Part shown: positions 26,361 through 38,310 of the stretch, piece by piece
How positions within the stretch are numbered: position 1 is the first letter of the stretch
How the letters are laid out: every line of letters begins with the position of its first letter
Assembly (NCBI GenBank): GCA_030159075.1
Contig: BROG01000244.1
Location: 124,001-188,000, forward strand
Length of the DNA stretch: 64,000 nucleotides
Direction of reading: 5' to 3'
From: Atrina japonica
Taxonomy: Eukaryota > Mollusca > Bivalvia > Pterioida > Pinnidae
Translations under genes and position numbers: made by a program
Notes under the pieces: model-generated
The model's database searches: none
What the model was told of the DNA's origin: nothing
The model's input: only the letters and a program-made list of their open reading frames with translations

Positions 26361-27647
26361 GACATTGTAAATACAATGTAGTTTGTCTTGATGAATTTTT
26401 ATAAAATATGTATATGTAAACGGTAAGTCGAGAGGTATTTTTCTGAAATTTATAAGTAAGCTGTGATGTATTTTACAATGTTTATATAAATTTTGTCTGA
26501 ATGATCAACCCCTGTGGTCACATTTGGACTCATCCAGATCAATAAATAGTATGGTAAACTGTCATAATTCAGGAGGGAACAAGTTCATGTTGTATGTAAA
26601 ATTATTATTAAATTCTGACAGTAGACTAAGCAATTCTTTGAAATGGGAAGGTCCAAATGTGACTTCAGGGGTTGATGAGTTGAAAACGAGTGTTGACATT
26701 TCATATATCAGAAATTATTTCAAGAATGTTGGTTTCTTGTGACGCTACATAACATCATAACAAACAGAAAAATGTGGTTTTTAGAAATATGACTAATGTG
26801 GGATCATAAACATTTTTGACGAAATAATAATGCTTGACATTACTTGTCAACTACTTCATTTTGAAATATAATTACAAATGTATATATATTTAAAACTTAT
26901 ATTCCTATATATTTTGTGAAAATAGGTCCAGTGTTGTATGCATGTAAAAGTAGTAAGGTTAAATTAATCAATTGCAAGTGAATAATTGCCAAACTGTGTT
27001 TCTCAAGCAATTTTCACAAAATATATATGAATTTAAGAATATCTCTCTTTTGTTATTGTATATCAATCTAAGTAAAAGGGAAAAAATTAAAAAGGACAGA
27101 CACAGCGAATGCCCCTTTAAGTACACGACTTCATGGTTCGGTAATTCTATTTGGAAAAATCACTTTCAAGTTGAACAATCTATCATAAATTACATATATG
27201 AACTTAGTTAACTAAGACATGTGGCGGAGAGCGTATTTCACTTTCCAATTTTTTCGATGTTGATGCTATTTATTTGGTATGTTAATATTGGTAGTGTAGT
27301 TATCAAACAACCGCAACACTGAGGTTTTGATTCCTGTATAGTGTTTGTCTCTTATATCCACTTGAAGACCGTTCTGTTATCGATGGCGTATATCTGACAT
27401 CTTAACTAGTGATCTGAATTAACCTCAACAAAGTGTGTTTTTATGACATACGAGCTTTCCAGACACACTGAGAGTGGCAATAGTTCAACTACATATTTAA
27501 GTCTGTAGTCACTTTCTTGACTACAAACATTTAACAATCATGGCGTTTCTTTTCAAGTCTTTCTACATTTATAAATTATCATTTTTTCAAAAAATGCAAC
27601 GTGAATTAAATTGTTTGAAGAGGCATATTTGTAGGAGACAAAATGTA

Positions 27648-28015
27648 ATATCATGTTCTCACTTTTTTATTTACAAGGGGTTTTTACCAAAACGTGAAAA
27701 CATAATGAAATTATCATGTTCTCACTTTTTGATATACAAGGGATATTTACCAAAACGTGAAAACATAATGAAATTATCATGTTCTCACTTTTTGGTATAC
27801 AAGGGATTTTTACCAAAACGTGAAAACATAATGAAATTATCATGTTCTCACTTTTTGATATACAAGGGGTTTTTACCAAAACGTGAAAACATAATGAAAT
27901 TATCATGTTCTCACTTTTTGATATACAAGGGATTTTTACCAAAACGTGAAAACATAATGAAATTATCATGTTCTCACTTTCTGGTAAAACCCATGGTAAA
28001 TCATATGAGAACATT
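27648..28015. repeat. 63-bp tandem repeat inside a MITE-like element
   Basis: Units start at 27650, 27713, 27776, 27839, 27902 and 27965, an exact 63-bp period. Each holds an inverted pair, TCATGTTCTCACTTTTT and TTTTTACCAAAACGTGAAAA. The flanks match the ends of the 22613-22756 MITE, so the array looks like an expansion inside one such element. 63 is a multiple of 3, so frames stay open on both strands. Confidence 0.85.
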
Positions 28016-28203
28016 ATAGTAGATCTAGTATTAATCAGTTAGACGTGAGATGTTTGTGTAGAACTGGTATTCACAGAACAGCCTCGGACTCAAAGTTACT
28101 ACATTTTCTCAGTTCTCAGGCACTACGAACTTTTCATTATTTTAAGGTAAAACATTAACTGTACGACCACGGATCCTCCCTCCTTGTAACTGTAACTAGA
28201 ACT

Positions 28204-28490
<287 letters not shown>

Positions 28491-29654
28491 ATTATCGATG
28501 ACATAAGGCATCACTTTTATCAAAATAATTGATATAATTTCTGTAATGATAAAAAGTAATATTTACCCTCCGAACACAAAATTCTGTGCGTTTTCCCTTC
28601 TCTTTCATAATTTAATCTGGCTAAGTGATGAAAGGGACGTTTCACTTCACAATATTTTGTATTATATCTATGTATGTATACATTTGTTGGATGTAAAAAC
28701 ATGTAAATATTCTGTCTTTCGAACAACACGCTTTTTATTTGTCTTTCACTTCTTACTTTTAAATTCGTTTTCTTGGAAAAAGCTAATAAATAGTTAAAAC
28801 GAAGGCTTACAAAATAGTCTCTATCTGTGAGAGGTGTATAGAAGTAATATCGATTTCTCGATGAAATGTGTACTCAAATTATACAACACAAAATTGTTTT
28901 TAGACGTTTATTTTACTGCAAACAATCTTTTATATACATACAAGGAAATCAAAACAACTTTCCTAGTCAGTTTAAACAAAAACAAAAAATTAGCAACCAT
29001 TTCATACCAACACAACATGACAATATCCAAACGCAGCGAGTGTTTATTTGCTCAGTGTATAACTCGAGAAATTTGCCATAAACTGCTAATGCTTCTTTTT
29101 CTTTGTTGTTCCAGTGACAAAAAAGAGTCAATGATAAACATACAAACATATATAGATACAACATGTATACATTGTGATTGATATTGAATAGTTATAAACG
29201 TGATTCCGAAACAAATTGTTGTTTCGAAAATGAAATGATATTACAAAGATCACTAGCATAGTTTAAATCCTGAACAAGCAGAAATTTTACAACTTCATAT
29301 TCAAATATGAGATCAGGGCCTAGGGCCATATTTCAGCCAATCAGTGTGTGCCACCCTAAAACATATTACTATCATGTTTGAGAATTTTACTCAATTTTCA
29401 AATGATCCTGATATCTGATTAGCTAGCTGGCCAAGTGAAGACTAAACGTAAAGTTTAATGACACCGGGTTAATGTCGACGGGCCATAAAGTGGTCTCATT
29501 CAATCATTCATACTCTCCTGCAATATCGATACCATTTTTTCCATTGTTAAATATAATAGCCTCTTTGTTAAAGGAGTTCTATATAGATATGATGAATATC
29601 ACAGCTTGTGTTGACATTATCTTGGGAATATTGAAATAGGATTCTCTAGTTGTT

Positions 29655-30425
29655 CTATATGGAATCGTCACTTTCGTCATCGGCCTCATTGTAACCTGGA
29701 CTATAATCTATCTTATCATCCCAGTCCACGGAAAAAGTACTCTGGTGTACAAGCGGACTAACACAATCTTCAGTTTCGCTAGTAATTTCGGACTTGACAT
29801 GTCCAGCTTCTTGGCTGTCTTGGTATTCTAGGACCTTTTCAAGGAGTCGAATATAACGGATGGTAGATTTCAAAATCTCGTGTTTACTTAATTTTTTATC
29901 TGGTGGATGTGTCGGTACCAGTTTTCGTAGCTCTGCAAAGGCGCCATTGACATTTTGTTGCCGCCAACGTTCTCGGCTATTCGTAAATAACCTTTTATGA
30001 CGTATTTTGTGAACAGTAAATGGAGGATTCTCACTCTCACTAAAATGGCCCAAGCTGGCACATTTTTGTCTCAAGTCAAGCGGACCATCTTGTGAATACC
30101 CGTCCGAGGAATTACTTAAGAACAAGGGCCGAGGTGACAACATAGGAATAGGAACACTTTGTAAACATATATATTTCGAGTCCTTTGTCTTATCCGAATC
30201 CAAAAATACATTATCATCACCTTCCTGATCTTTGAACGAAATATCCTCCTGTTCTGTAGAATCCCGTGTGACACTCGCTAATGTCACGTCACTCGTGCTG
30301 CTACGTAAAAATCGCATTTGCATATTACACCTTGGAAAATTTGCAGTTTCGCTTCCTTTTTCATTCACAGTTGTTTGTGATAGAATTTCTTCTTTTAGGT
30401 GTAAAACGGCTTTTGAAAGAGGCAT
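29655..30425 (-). CDS. TAL1: TAL1/SCL-family bHLH transcription factor
   Basis: A 256-residue nuclear DNA-binding protein in one exon. The bHLH spans about residues 143-199 and is nearly the TAL1/TAL2/LYL1 consensus: [20 protein letters not shown] in the basic region and helix 1, then a [15 protein letters not shown] loop and a helix 2 containing [15 protein letters not shown] proteins dimerise with E proteins, bind E-boxes and control blood or neural cell fates in other animals. N-terminal to the bHLH lies GPLDLRQK (about 114-121), which fits the CtBP-binding PxDL consensus. The C-terminus is acidic ([14 protein letters not shown]). The start ATG is preceded closely by TTTTCAG, a possible 3' splice site, so an upstream 5'UTR exon is likely. 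Invertebrates usually have one SCL-like gene; TAL1 versus LYL1 orthology is not resolved here. Confidence 0.93.
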   Translation of the reverse strand: MPLSKAVLHLKEEILSQTTVNEKGSETANFPRCNMQMRFLRSSTSDVTLASVTRDSTEQEDISFKDQEGDDNVFLDSDKTKDSKYICLQSVPIPMLSPRPLFLSNSSDGYSQDGPLDLRQKCASLGHFSESENPPFTVHKIRHKRLFTNSRERWRQQNVNGAFAELRKLVPTHPPDKKLSKHEILKSTIRYIRLLEKVLEYQDSQEAGHVKSEITSETEDCVSPLVHQSTFSVDWDDKIDYSPGYNEADDESDDSI

Positions 30426-31370
30426 CTTGGTTTATATCTGAAAATTTTGATTAAAGACGATTAATAATTGAATTTTCGTGATTCGTTCATGTTGGTACCT
30501 CATGAACACATAAACCTACTTGTTAAATTGCACGTAATATAAATCGTAAAAGTAAGAAATAGTTTATTCTATGTGTAATCCATATTTTTATCAAAATTCT
30601 TTAAAATAAACAGATTGTAATTTGACCAGATGTATTGCACGTCCATAATTTAGAGTAGGTTTCTGGTAGATATATTTTTGAATCTACTTTTTGTCTTTTT
30701 CACACACAGAACAATGTAATATATTGGCCAAATGTCTGTACATATATAGACATATAACCTATTGGAAATGCAAGACAGAGGCATTCAGTAATACGCATTT
30801 CAATATATGTTATATTAGATTTTTCAAAATTTAGTATTTTACTGTCATAATGAATTTTGAAGTACTAAATTTTATTTTTAGATGCATTAAATGAAGATTT
30901 AACTGACCGATTGGAGAAACTAAAAAAAAACAAATAAACAAAAACATTATACTAATTAAACTGGAGAAAAATATATGATTAATTATAAAAAGAAACTGTA
31001 ATACATCGGTGATAATCGTTTGTCGTAGAAAGCAAAAAACAAATAAATAAACGGATAAAAATATTGATATTTAAATTGCTTTCAAAAATAAATCTTAAAT
31101 AATGTTGACCACTCTTGTGTTTAATATTAGCTACCTCCTGTCCACGCTGATTTATGTTTTATATAATACATTTGAGGTATTTACTTATATCAGAGACGTG
31201 TGTTATATATGTCTTTGTTTAGATGATTTATGTACATGGTTTAGTGACACATTTAATATCTAATTTTTCACAAATCTCTATCTACCTTCATATATTCCAA
31301 ATTTCACACCGTGCACAGACATTGCACGCAATGATCTAAAATTCTTTGCTAAATTAACGATAAATGGACA

Positions 31371-31850
31371 TCAATTATGACAGTAGACTGTAAGTTCCAG
31401 ATATCCCAATCCTAGGCGATATAGCTCTTGTTTAATGCAGTACAGCCCGTTGTTACATCTTACATTAGGATTTTCATAATTATTTGATGTTAGTAAATTA
31501 AACCAAAATTTGAACTTTCGTATAAGAGGTATTCTGCCAGTTTGAATGTACACAAAAACATTAACCATTCATCGTGCCACCCCAAGAGAATTTGTACAAA
31601 GATCTAAATGTACCTTTTCATCATCATGAGGTCGATGACTTTACACCCATAATTAAGAGTACTGTAAACATATGTATCAAATAACGGAAACTCAGTACAG
31701 TGATTTAGAGACTTATCATTGGTATTTGATTTCATGGCCAATAAAGTATTTGTGCCACGGGTAGCTAGTTGTTTCCAAGTAGCTAGAAATTTTCCATTGC
31801 AATTCAACACAATACCAAAATAAGTGAACTAATTTAATACTTAATTCAAT
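31371..31850 (-). pseudogene. LINE (CR1-like) reverse transcriptase C-terminal remnant
   Basis: On the minus strand, pieces read LFDTYVYSTLNYGCKVI and then, after a frame change, GRIPLIRKFKFWFNLL and LYRLGLGY. This order matches the segment after the RT domain of CR1-type non-LTR elements (LFDTYV..LNYG.EVW, then GR.PL......I.K.W). Frames are broken by shifts and stops. The family assignment comes from pattern memory. Confidence 0.6.
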
Positions 31851-32826
31851 TCAAATTTCTGAAATATTCATATCAATTATTAGTCAATGTCTGTATGCAC
31901 AAATATTGTATCGTACGACCTTTAGGGCTTGACAATGACGTGAATATTGTAAGGGAACTTTTATGATCCCGCTATTTATCAAAACCTCAAATTCTCTATA
32001 TTCAACAATGTACACACGCACAAACCATTGTCAAACTAAAAATAAAGACTCGCTCAGTCACTACCAACACGCTGCCACTTCCTTCCCTACTTGCGTTCCA
32101 ACTTCTGGATTTTCAGAAAACAAATTAGAAAACTGCATGTGGTCCTTGACATACTGTTTATATGTACTATGTTGCTGACATGTTCAAAGACCAAAATATT
32201 GTTATGAAAATAATTTACATTGAAAGAGGTAATAATGATATGGGAGTTGACGTAACTTCCAATCAGGAAATCTAAATGGTGATTTGATCTTATGCAAGTA
32301 TGTGAACAGCGCAGATGACAGAATGGTTTTGACAGCGAACCACATTGAGTGGAGAGTAAAATAACGAAGATTGGGTGGGACTCTTGTGCTTGTGTCCCAT
32401 TTAATATACTCTAGACACATGTGATATAAATCAAAACTAATGTAGAATTTTAACAGTATTAATAGAACAAAAATATGGTTTGTATTCTAGGTGTAAAGTA
32501 AGCCAATCTACCGCCCAATCGTCAAAAACTTGTATTATCTAGAATTAAGATAGTGAATTAGAGAAACGGTTTGTGAAAAAGTCTCATTTTCGTCATTTGA
32601 AACATTCAAAGACAAACAGGTTATCTGAAGTTGCTTACTTAAGATCTGAACATGTCAAGTGAAAGTAAGATGTCGAACATATTTTTTACATATAAAATTG
32701 AAACAGTGGTAGCTTTATTTGATAAACATAGATGTTGAGATACACAGAATGAGTTACGCAAGTTGCACACGAGACAGGTTGAGATCAGTGCAAATTTGAT
32801 AAAAAGATTTATCTATCGCGTAAATA

Positions 32827-32936
<110 letters not shown>

Positions 32937-33146
32937 AGGTAACAACCTGTTAATTGCTACAAGTAACAGTTATCACAATTACAATTTGCTTTTTTTCCTC
33001 GCCAGATATCATTGGTCAGTTGATGAAAAATGATAATATGAAGTATATGTTAAATTGTCAAATTGTAAAAAAGGAAAAATATATTCTTCCGATAAAATGA
33101 TTTACATCCAGCTTGAATGACAAATACAAATTAATTAATCTAAAAG

Positions 33147-33260
<114 letters not shown>

Positions 33261-33989
33261 CGCAATGTGTGTTAACATTTCAGTGTGTTCAATCGCCGCT
33301 GCAATTTAAAGTTGACTGATGCCCATTTTCACTGAAAATTGAATTGATTTTAATGTAGGTGAAATATATCCCAATCATAACTACTATAGGATAGAGGAAG
33401 ATATTATTAGATTTGTAACTTTTGTTTAGATAAAAAAATGATAAAAGCTGGTCAAGAAAAAAGATTGTTCACAAAGACAGACGTATGTATATAATGTATA
33501 TCTATATTTAAACTATACTGTGCATTATTTATCTAAAATCTAAGTATTGTCAGTTAATGTAAATGGAACCTTTTAATAGAACCAAAGTTTATCGAAACAA
33601 AGAGCTAATTTGCTGTTCTTATCGATATATTTACTTTGCACAGGTCATACAGAAGTGTTTTCTAGTATTTCGCCGTGATATTACAGCAATGCAATTGACA
33701 TTTTGGCCTGTTTAAGCGATTTGAGTGACTTTACGACAACTTCAAGTGCCCAAACGTCTGCCGTTTTCAAAGCTTTCAAAAACAAATATAATTCTTCGAT
33801 ATACCTAGGTTTTTAACATTATTTTTTTCCGAAATATTAATTGTAACGTACGCTTGCTTTGAAATTGACAGCTATTTATTTAGAATTAATCTCCAAATCG
33901 TCGATACTATCAGTTTGCAATATTTTATTTGGATATTATTTTCCTTCTTCTACCACGAAAATCTTTCTTAAATAAGATTTGACTCTAAC

Positions 33990-34050
33990 TATTATGTCCC
34001 CACTTTTTTATTGTAAAACCACTGCTAAATCAAAAAGTCGGAACACGGTA
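33990..34050. mobile_element. Small MITE copy, CCCCACTTTTT family
   Basis: About 60 bp beginning TATTATGTCCCCACTTTTTT and ending AATCAAAAAGTCGGAACACG: the ends of the 22613-22756 element brought close together. Confidence 0.55.
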
Positions 34051-35559
34051 CAACGAAGATGATAATACATATTAATTATAGAATTAAAAGTTTTAATTTT
34101 CATTTATTTATTTACTTATTGCCATTACTCATTACACGATTACAAATTATTTTCCATAAGAAAAACAATACTCCCATTGGGATTTGTGCTACAAAACTAT
34201 CAGTAAACATGAAAAGTTTCACGTGGGAAAGTCAGTAACATTGATCTCATTATGATAAAAAATACATTCCTCGTTTTCGATCAAGTTTCAGAATATATTT
34301 GTTTTCTCGCAAAGAATAACGATTAAAAGTGCTCAATAGGTGTCTAGAACACGTGAATAATAATCAGACCCTACATTAATTCAAACTAAAATAAGAAAAT
34401 TAAAATTCAATTAAAAATGATATCCTTAATTTACAAAACGGCAATCTAGTCAATTCAGTAATAATCAAGTTTATATTTTTATTTTTGTCGATGGGTGTGG
34501 AATCCTTTATTTTATCACATTTTCTGTTGTATAAATGACTCAAAATTATATTTATTTTAAAACTGATATCAAAATTAAGCAATAAAAAGAACGTGCATCC
34601 GAAATTGCATCATTCAAAGAGAATGTCTCAAAACATTTTCACACATATACGAGACCTAATTTGTTTTTGAAAATTAGATCTACAAACTATGAAGTATAAA
34701 AATACATGCTTACATATTCTCAGAGACACCAAGATAAAAGCCATCCATTTAAGTTCATCTTCATCGTGTTGAAATGTTTGTGATTGGCGCAGCAACGTAT
34801 TTATAACCAAGGAAGCCAAGAGGAAGGTATATTCAATTGAACGAAAACACGTGACTTGATTATTAAACACTTCGCCCTGATTGATAGATATTAATGAATG
34901 CTGTCACATAATAGAATTATATGGAAATGATATTCTGAGAAATTCAAATTCTAAAGCGCGTAAGAAATAGTTTCTATTTTTGTTGTTTACACGACAAACT
35001 ATAGCCTATAGCATTACACACCCGGGATCACTTTGTCACGGTCTTCTCCGCGAGACGTTCATTTTAATATTTAAGCTACAAACGGAAGATTTTAGCCAGA
35101 TGATATATACTACATTAAAATTGAAGTGAGATGTGAGTACTTGTCGGTAATTATTGTGCTTTGTTCGACTGCGGAAACGCTTTCGAGGACTCTTCCTGCT
35201 TTCATGATAAAGCGTCCTATAGTTTTATATAAAAATAAGCTTAAGCGAATTTTTGCTTTTTTGAACATCTTTCAAACAAATGCAAAAAAGCAAATGGACG
35301 AAGCCTAGACTGATATAACCTTAACCCTTTCCTCTCACTAAAGTTCCAGGGTCCGGCGCCTCCAATTGCAGGTTCAATTCTTTTTTATGATTTTTAGATG
35401 AAAGCATACATTTATTATTCACTTGTGTATATTTATTGCATACACTTACTAGTTTAACTATATGAAAATTATTGCTCGCCTAAAGAAAACCTCGGAAAAA
35501 TCATGTGAATCTTTTCATATATTCATATTCTAAGTACCATACTCTAAGAAATTTCATAT

Positions 35560-36200
35560 TTAGCATAACAACAGAAAGATAGCTAGGTCTGTTGCAGAGT
35601 TGTGTACTGATCCCTTCACAGAGTGGGGCCCGGTAGATTTAGCATACCGACAGAAGGATAGCTAGGTCTGTGGCAAAGCTGTGTACTGATCCCTTCACAG
35701 AGTAGGACCCGGTAGATTTAGCATAGCAACAGAAGAATAGTTAAGTCAGTGGCAAAGCTATGTAATGATCCCTTCACAGAGTGGAATCCGGTAAATTTAG
35801 CATAGCCACTTGAACAGAAGGAAACTAGGTCAGTGGCAAAGCTGTGTACTGATCCCTCACAGAGTGGGACCCGGTAGACTTAGCATAGCGACAGAAGGAT
35901 AGCTAAGTCTGTGGCAAAGCTGTGTACTGATCTCTTCACAGAGTTGGACCAGGTAGACTTAGCATAGCCACTTGAACAGAAGGATAGCTAGGTCAGTGGC
36001 AAAGCTGTCTACTGATCCCTTTATAGAATGGGACCCGGTAGATTTAGCATAGCCACTTGAACAGAAGATAGCTAAGTTAGCGGCATAGCTGTGTACTGCT
36101 CCCTTCATAGAATGGGACCCGGTTGGTTTAGCATAGCCACTTGAACAAAAGGATAGCTAGGTCTGCGGCAAAGCTGTGCACGGTTCCTTTCACATTATCC
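35560..36200 (+). repeat. Minisatellite, about 78-86-bp unit, 8 copies
   Basis: Units contain TTTAGCATAGCCACTTGAAC, GAAGGATAGCTAGGTC, GCAAAGCTGTGTACTGATCC and GGACCCGGTAGA. Unit length varies because some copies lack the CACTTGAA segment. Confidence 0.9.
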
Positions 36201-36769
36201 ACAGGAATAATGCAACGTTGCTTTTAACAACCAGGATGAGATAGACATGTGACCTTTATACCTGTGGTATCCGGACATCTTTCCGACTTGCGGATGCGAG
36301 GGAAAGCGGGCATAGCGATTAGATTCTATAGATAACATTCATTTTGGGGGGAGAAGAGGTCTCTAGTACGCAAAGTATGTCTAAGTAACCAATGATTATT
36401 CCCAAGGTCGATAAGTATCTATAGAGCTCGATCCGACGTCTCCATTTTTTTATTTTTTAACTTAAAATATAAAATTCATGCCGCAGCTAGACATTTTTGT
36501 TTCATACAATTGTAAATAATGATAAATTGTTGCACATTTGAAGAAAACCTCAGAAATATATATAAAAATTTCATAATGAAATTTTGAGTACCATACTCAA
36601 TGTATATATCGTTTTCCTAATAAGACACCCCCAGCAGTTTGACGACCGACAATAATAAATATTATAGTTAAAATAGTGTACAGAAGTTACGCTTGAGTAT
36701 TGAATAAATTTGGTGACTTTGGATCAAAAACCAGTATCTTGAAACAAAAGACACCAAAAACAAAGCACA

Positions 36770-37250
36770 TGCGTTTCCTACTTAGGCACTTTAATTTATT
36801 ACCAAAGACACAGACGGGAACATGACAACAAAACAATACGACAAACGTAATGATTTCGAACTTCCTATCATCAACTTTCCACAAAGAAGCAATATCTATT
36901 TTCATAATAGTTCAGATACCAGGGCTTATTCCACATATGATCATTTCATACACAGAGGTAAACTACTTACTGATAAATTGTTATCATAAACATGATGAAT
37001 CACGTCTAACAGAAACATTTTACAGATTGTACGGTTGGTATAATGACTTTGTTTGCAAGTATCACGTTTCAATGACTGGGGTCTGTTCAGTAGTGGTTGT
37101 TGATGTGTCTATACTGATTGTGAAGTGAATTTATTCTTCACTTATCTTATTTGAATGTGACTATGAAATTCGAGTGGAATTGACAGGGGATACTTACTCA
37201 TCTATGACACCTGATCCCACCTCAGCATTTCTGTCTAATGTCCACCATAT
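36770..37250 (+). pseudogene. Retroelement reverse transcriptase remnant
   Basis: Plus-strand pieces such as DTDGNMTTKQYDKRNDFELP followed by INFP, and in another frame LTETFYRLYGWYNDFVCKYH, match the downstream part of an RT type common in molluscs. The non-coding end, TACTCATCTATGACACCTGA then TCCCACC, looks like its 3' tail. Frameshifts and stops break it. It belongs to the same family as the fragments at 42.9-43.8 and 44.9-45.3 kb. Confidence 0.6.
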
Positions 37251-37254
37251 TTGT

Positions 37255-37800
37255 CTCATGAACCTCTGGGCAGTTACTAGTTTGGTATCTGTGGTTTTGT
37301 ATACTGTCTCCTGGGCCTCTGGGCAGTTACTACTTTGGTATCTGTAGTTTTGTATACTGTCCCCTAGGCCTCTGGGCAGTATTTACTTTGATATCTGTGG
37401 TTTTGTATACTGTCTCCTGGGCCTCTGGGCAGTAACTACTTTGGTATCTGTGGTTTTGTATACTGTCTCCTGGGCCTCTGGGCAGTATTTACTTTGGTAT
37501 CTGTGGTTTTTTATACTGTCTCCTGGGCCTCTGGGCAGTAACTTCTTTGGTATCTGTGGTTTTGTATACTGTCCCCTAGGCCTCTGGGCAGTATTTACTT
37601 TGGTATCTGTGGTTTTGTATACTGTCTCCTGGGCCTCTGGGCAGTAACTACTTTGGTATCTGTGGTTTAGTATACTGTCTCCTGGGCCTCTGGACAGTAA
37701 CTACTTTGGTATCTGTGGTTTTGTATACTGTCTCCTGGGCCTCTGGGCAGTAACTACTTTGGTACCTGTGGTTTTTATATTTGTGTACTGTCTCCCGAGC
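37255..37800 (+). repeat. Minisatellite, about 53-bp unit, about 10 copies
   Basis: Units contain CTTTGGTATCTGTGGTTTTG, TATACTGTCTCC and TGGGCCTCTGGGCAGTAACT. It directly follows the RT remnant tail. Confidence 0.92.
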
Positions 37801-37849
37801 CTCTGCAGTACTGGATCATAATGGCCTTTACCTTTGACATATTGCCATA

Positions 37850-38310
37850 TAAATACCAATAACAATACCAAAGCTACAGTTTTAGAAAAGAGGACAAAAC
37901 AAGACCTCGGCAGTTTAGCTGGACTTTAATATAAATTTTTATTTCCGAAATAAAAAGTGGTATCATACAAAGCCAAATCATAAATCTAAATGTATTGCCG
38001 AATCTGTCTACAAGTAGGCACTGTAAATATGAATAACTTAGCTTTGAGAAGTGTAGAATTTGGAGGAAGCTATCTAAGCGAAATAGATCTTTAGTATGAT
38101 ATAATCGGCTGGTATCGAAAAACCAGGAACTGGGTCCATGTATACCCTTGGGATTCAAACGGGCCACCAGCAATTGGAGCTACCCAGTTGTTATAAATAT
38201 CATTAACAAAACTAAAGTTGTAGTTTTACAAAGGAGACCAAAACAAATGCTCAAGACGATCGCTTCTGTCGTCGTCTGTTGTCGTTTCATCAGTTGAGTT
38301 CGACTGGTGA
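37850..38310 (-). mobile_element. Hammerhead-bearing repeat, degraded, partly tandem
   Basis: One full unit plus the start of another: ACCAAAGCTACAG-TTTAGAA at 37869 recurs diverged near 38206, each followed by GGA-AAAACAA. Family blocks AAAGTGGTATCATACAA and TAGCTTTGAGA are present. The ribozyme at 38249-38299 (minus) keeps CTGATGA and TC-TTGAGC, but the GAAA box reads GAAG and stem I has a mismatch. Confidence 0.65.

Noticed and set aside
27650..27990. CRISPR-like regular repeat array
   Set aside because: The units are contiguous with no unique spacers, the genome is eukaryotic and there are no cas genes.
27540..28019. 159-codon frame with repeated CSHFLIYKG units, and its antisense partner
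   Set aside because: The 63-bp repeat period keeps frames open on both strands; the flanks match a non-coding MITE.
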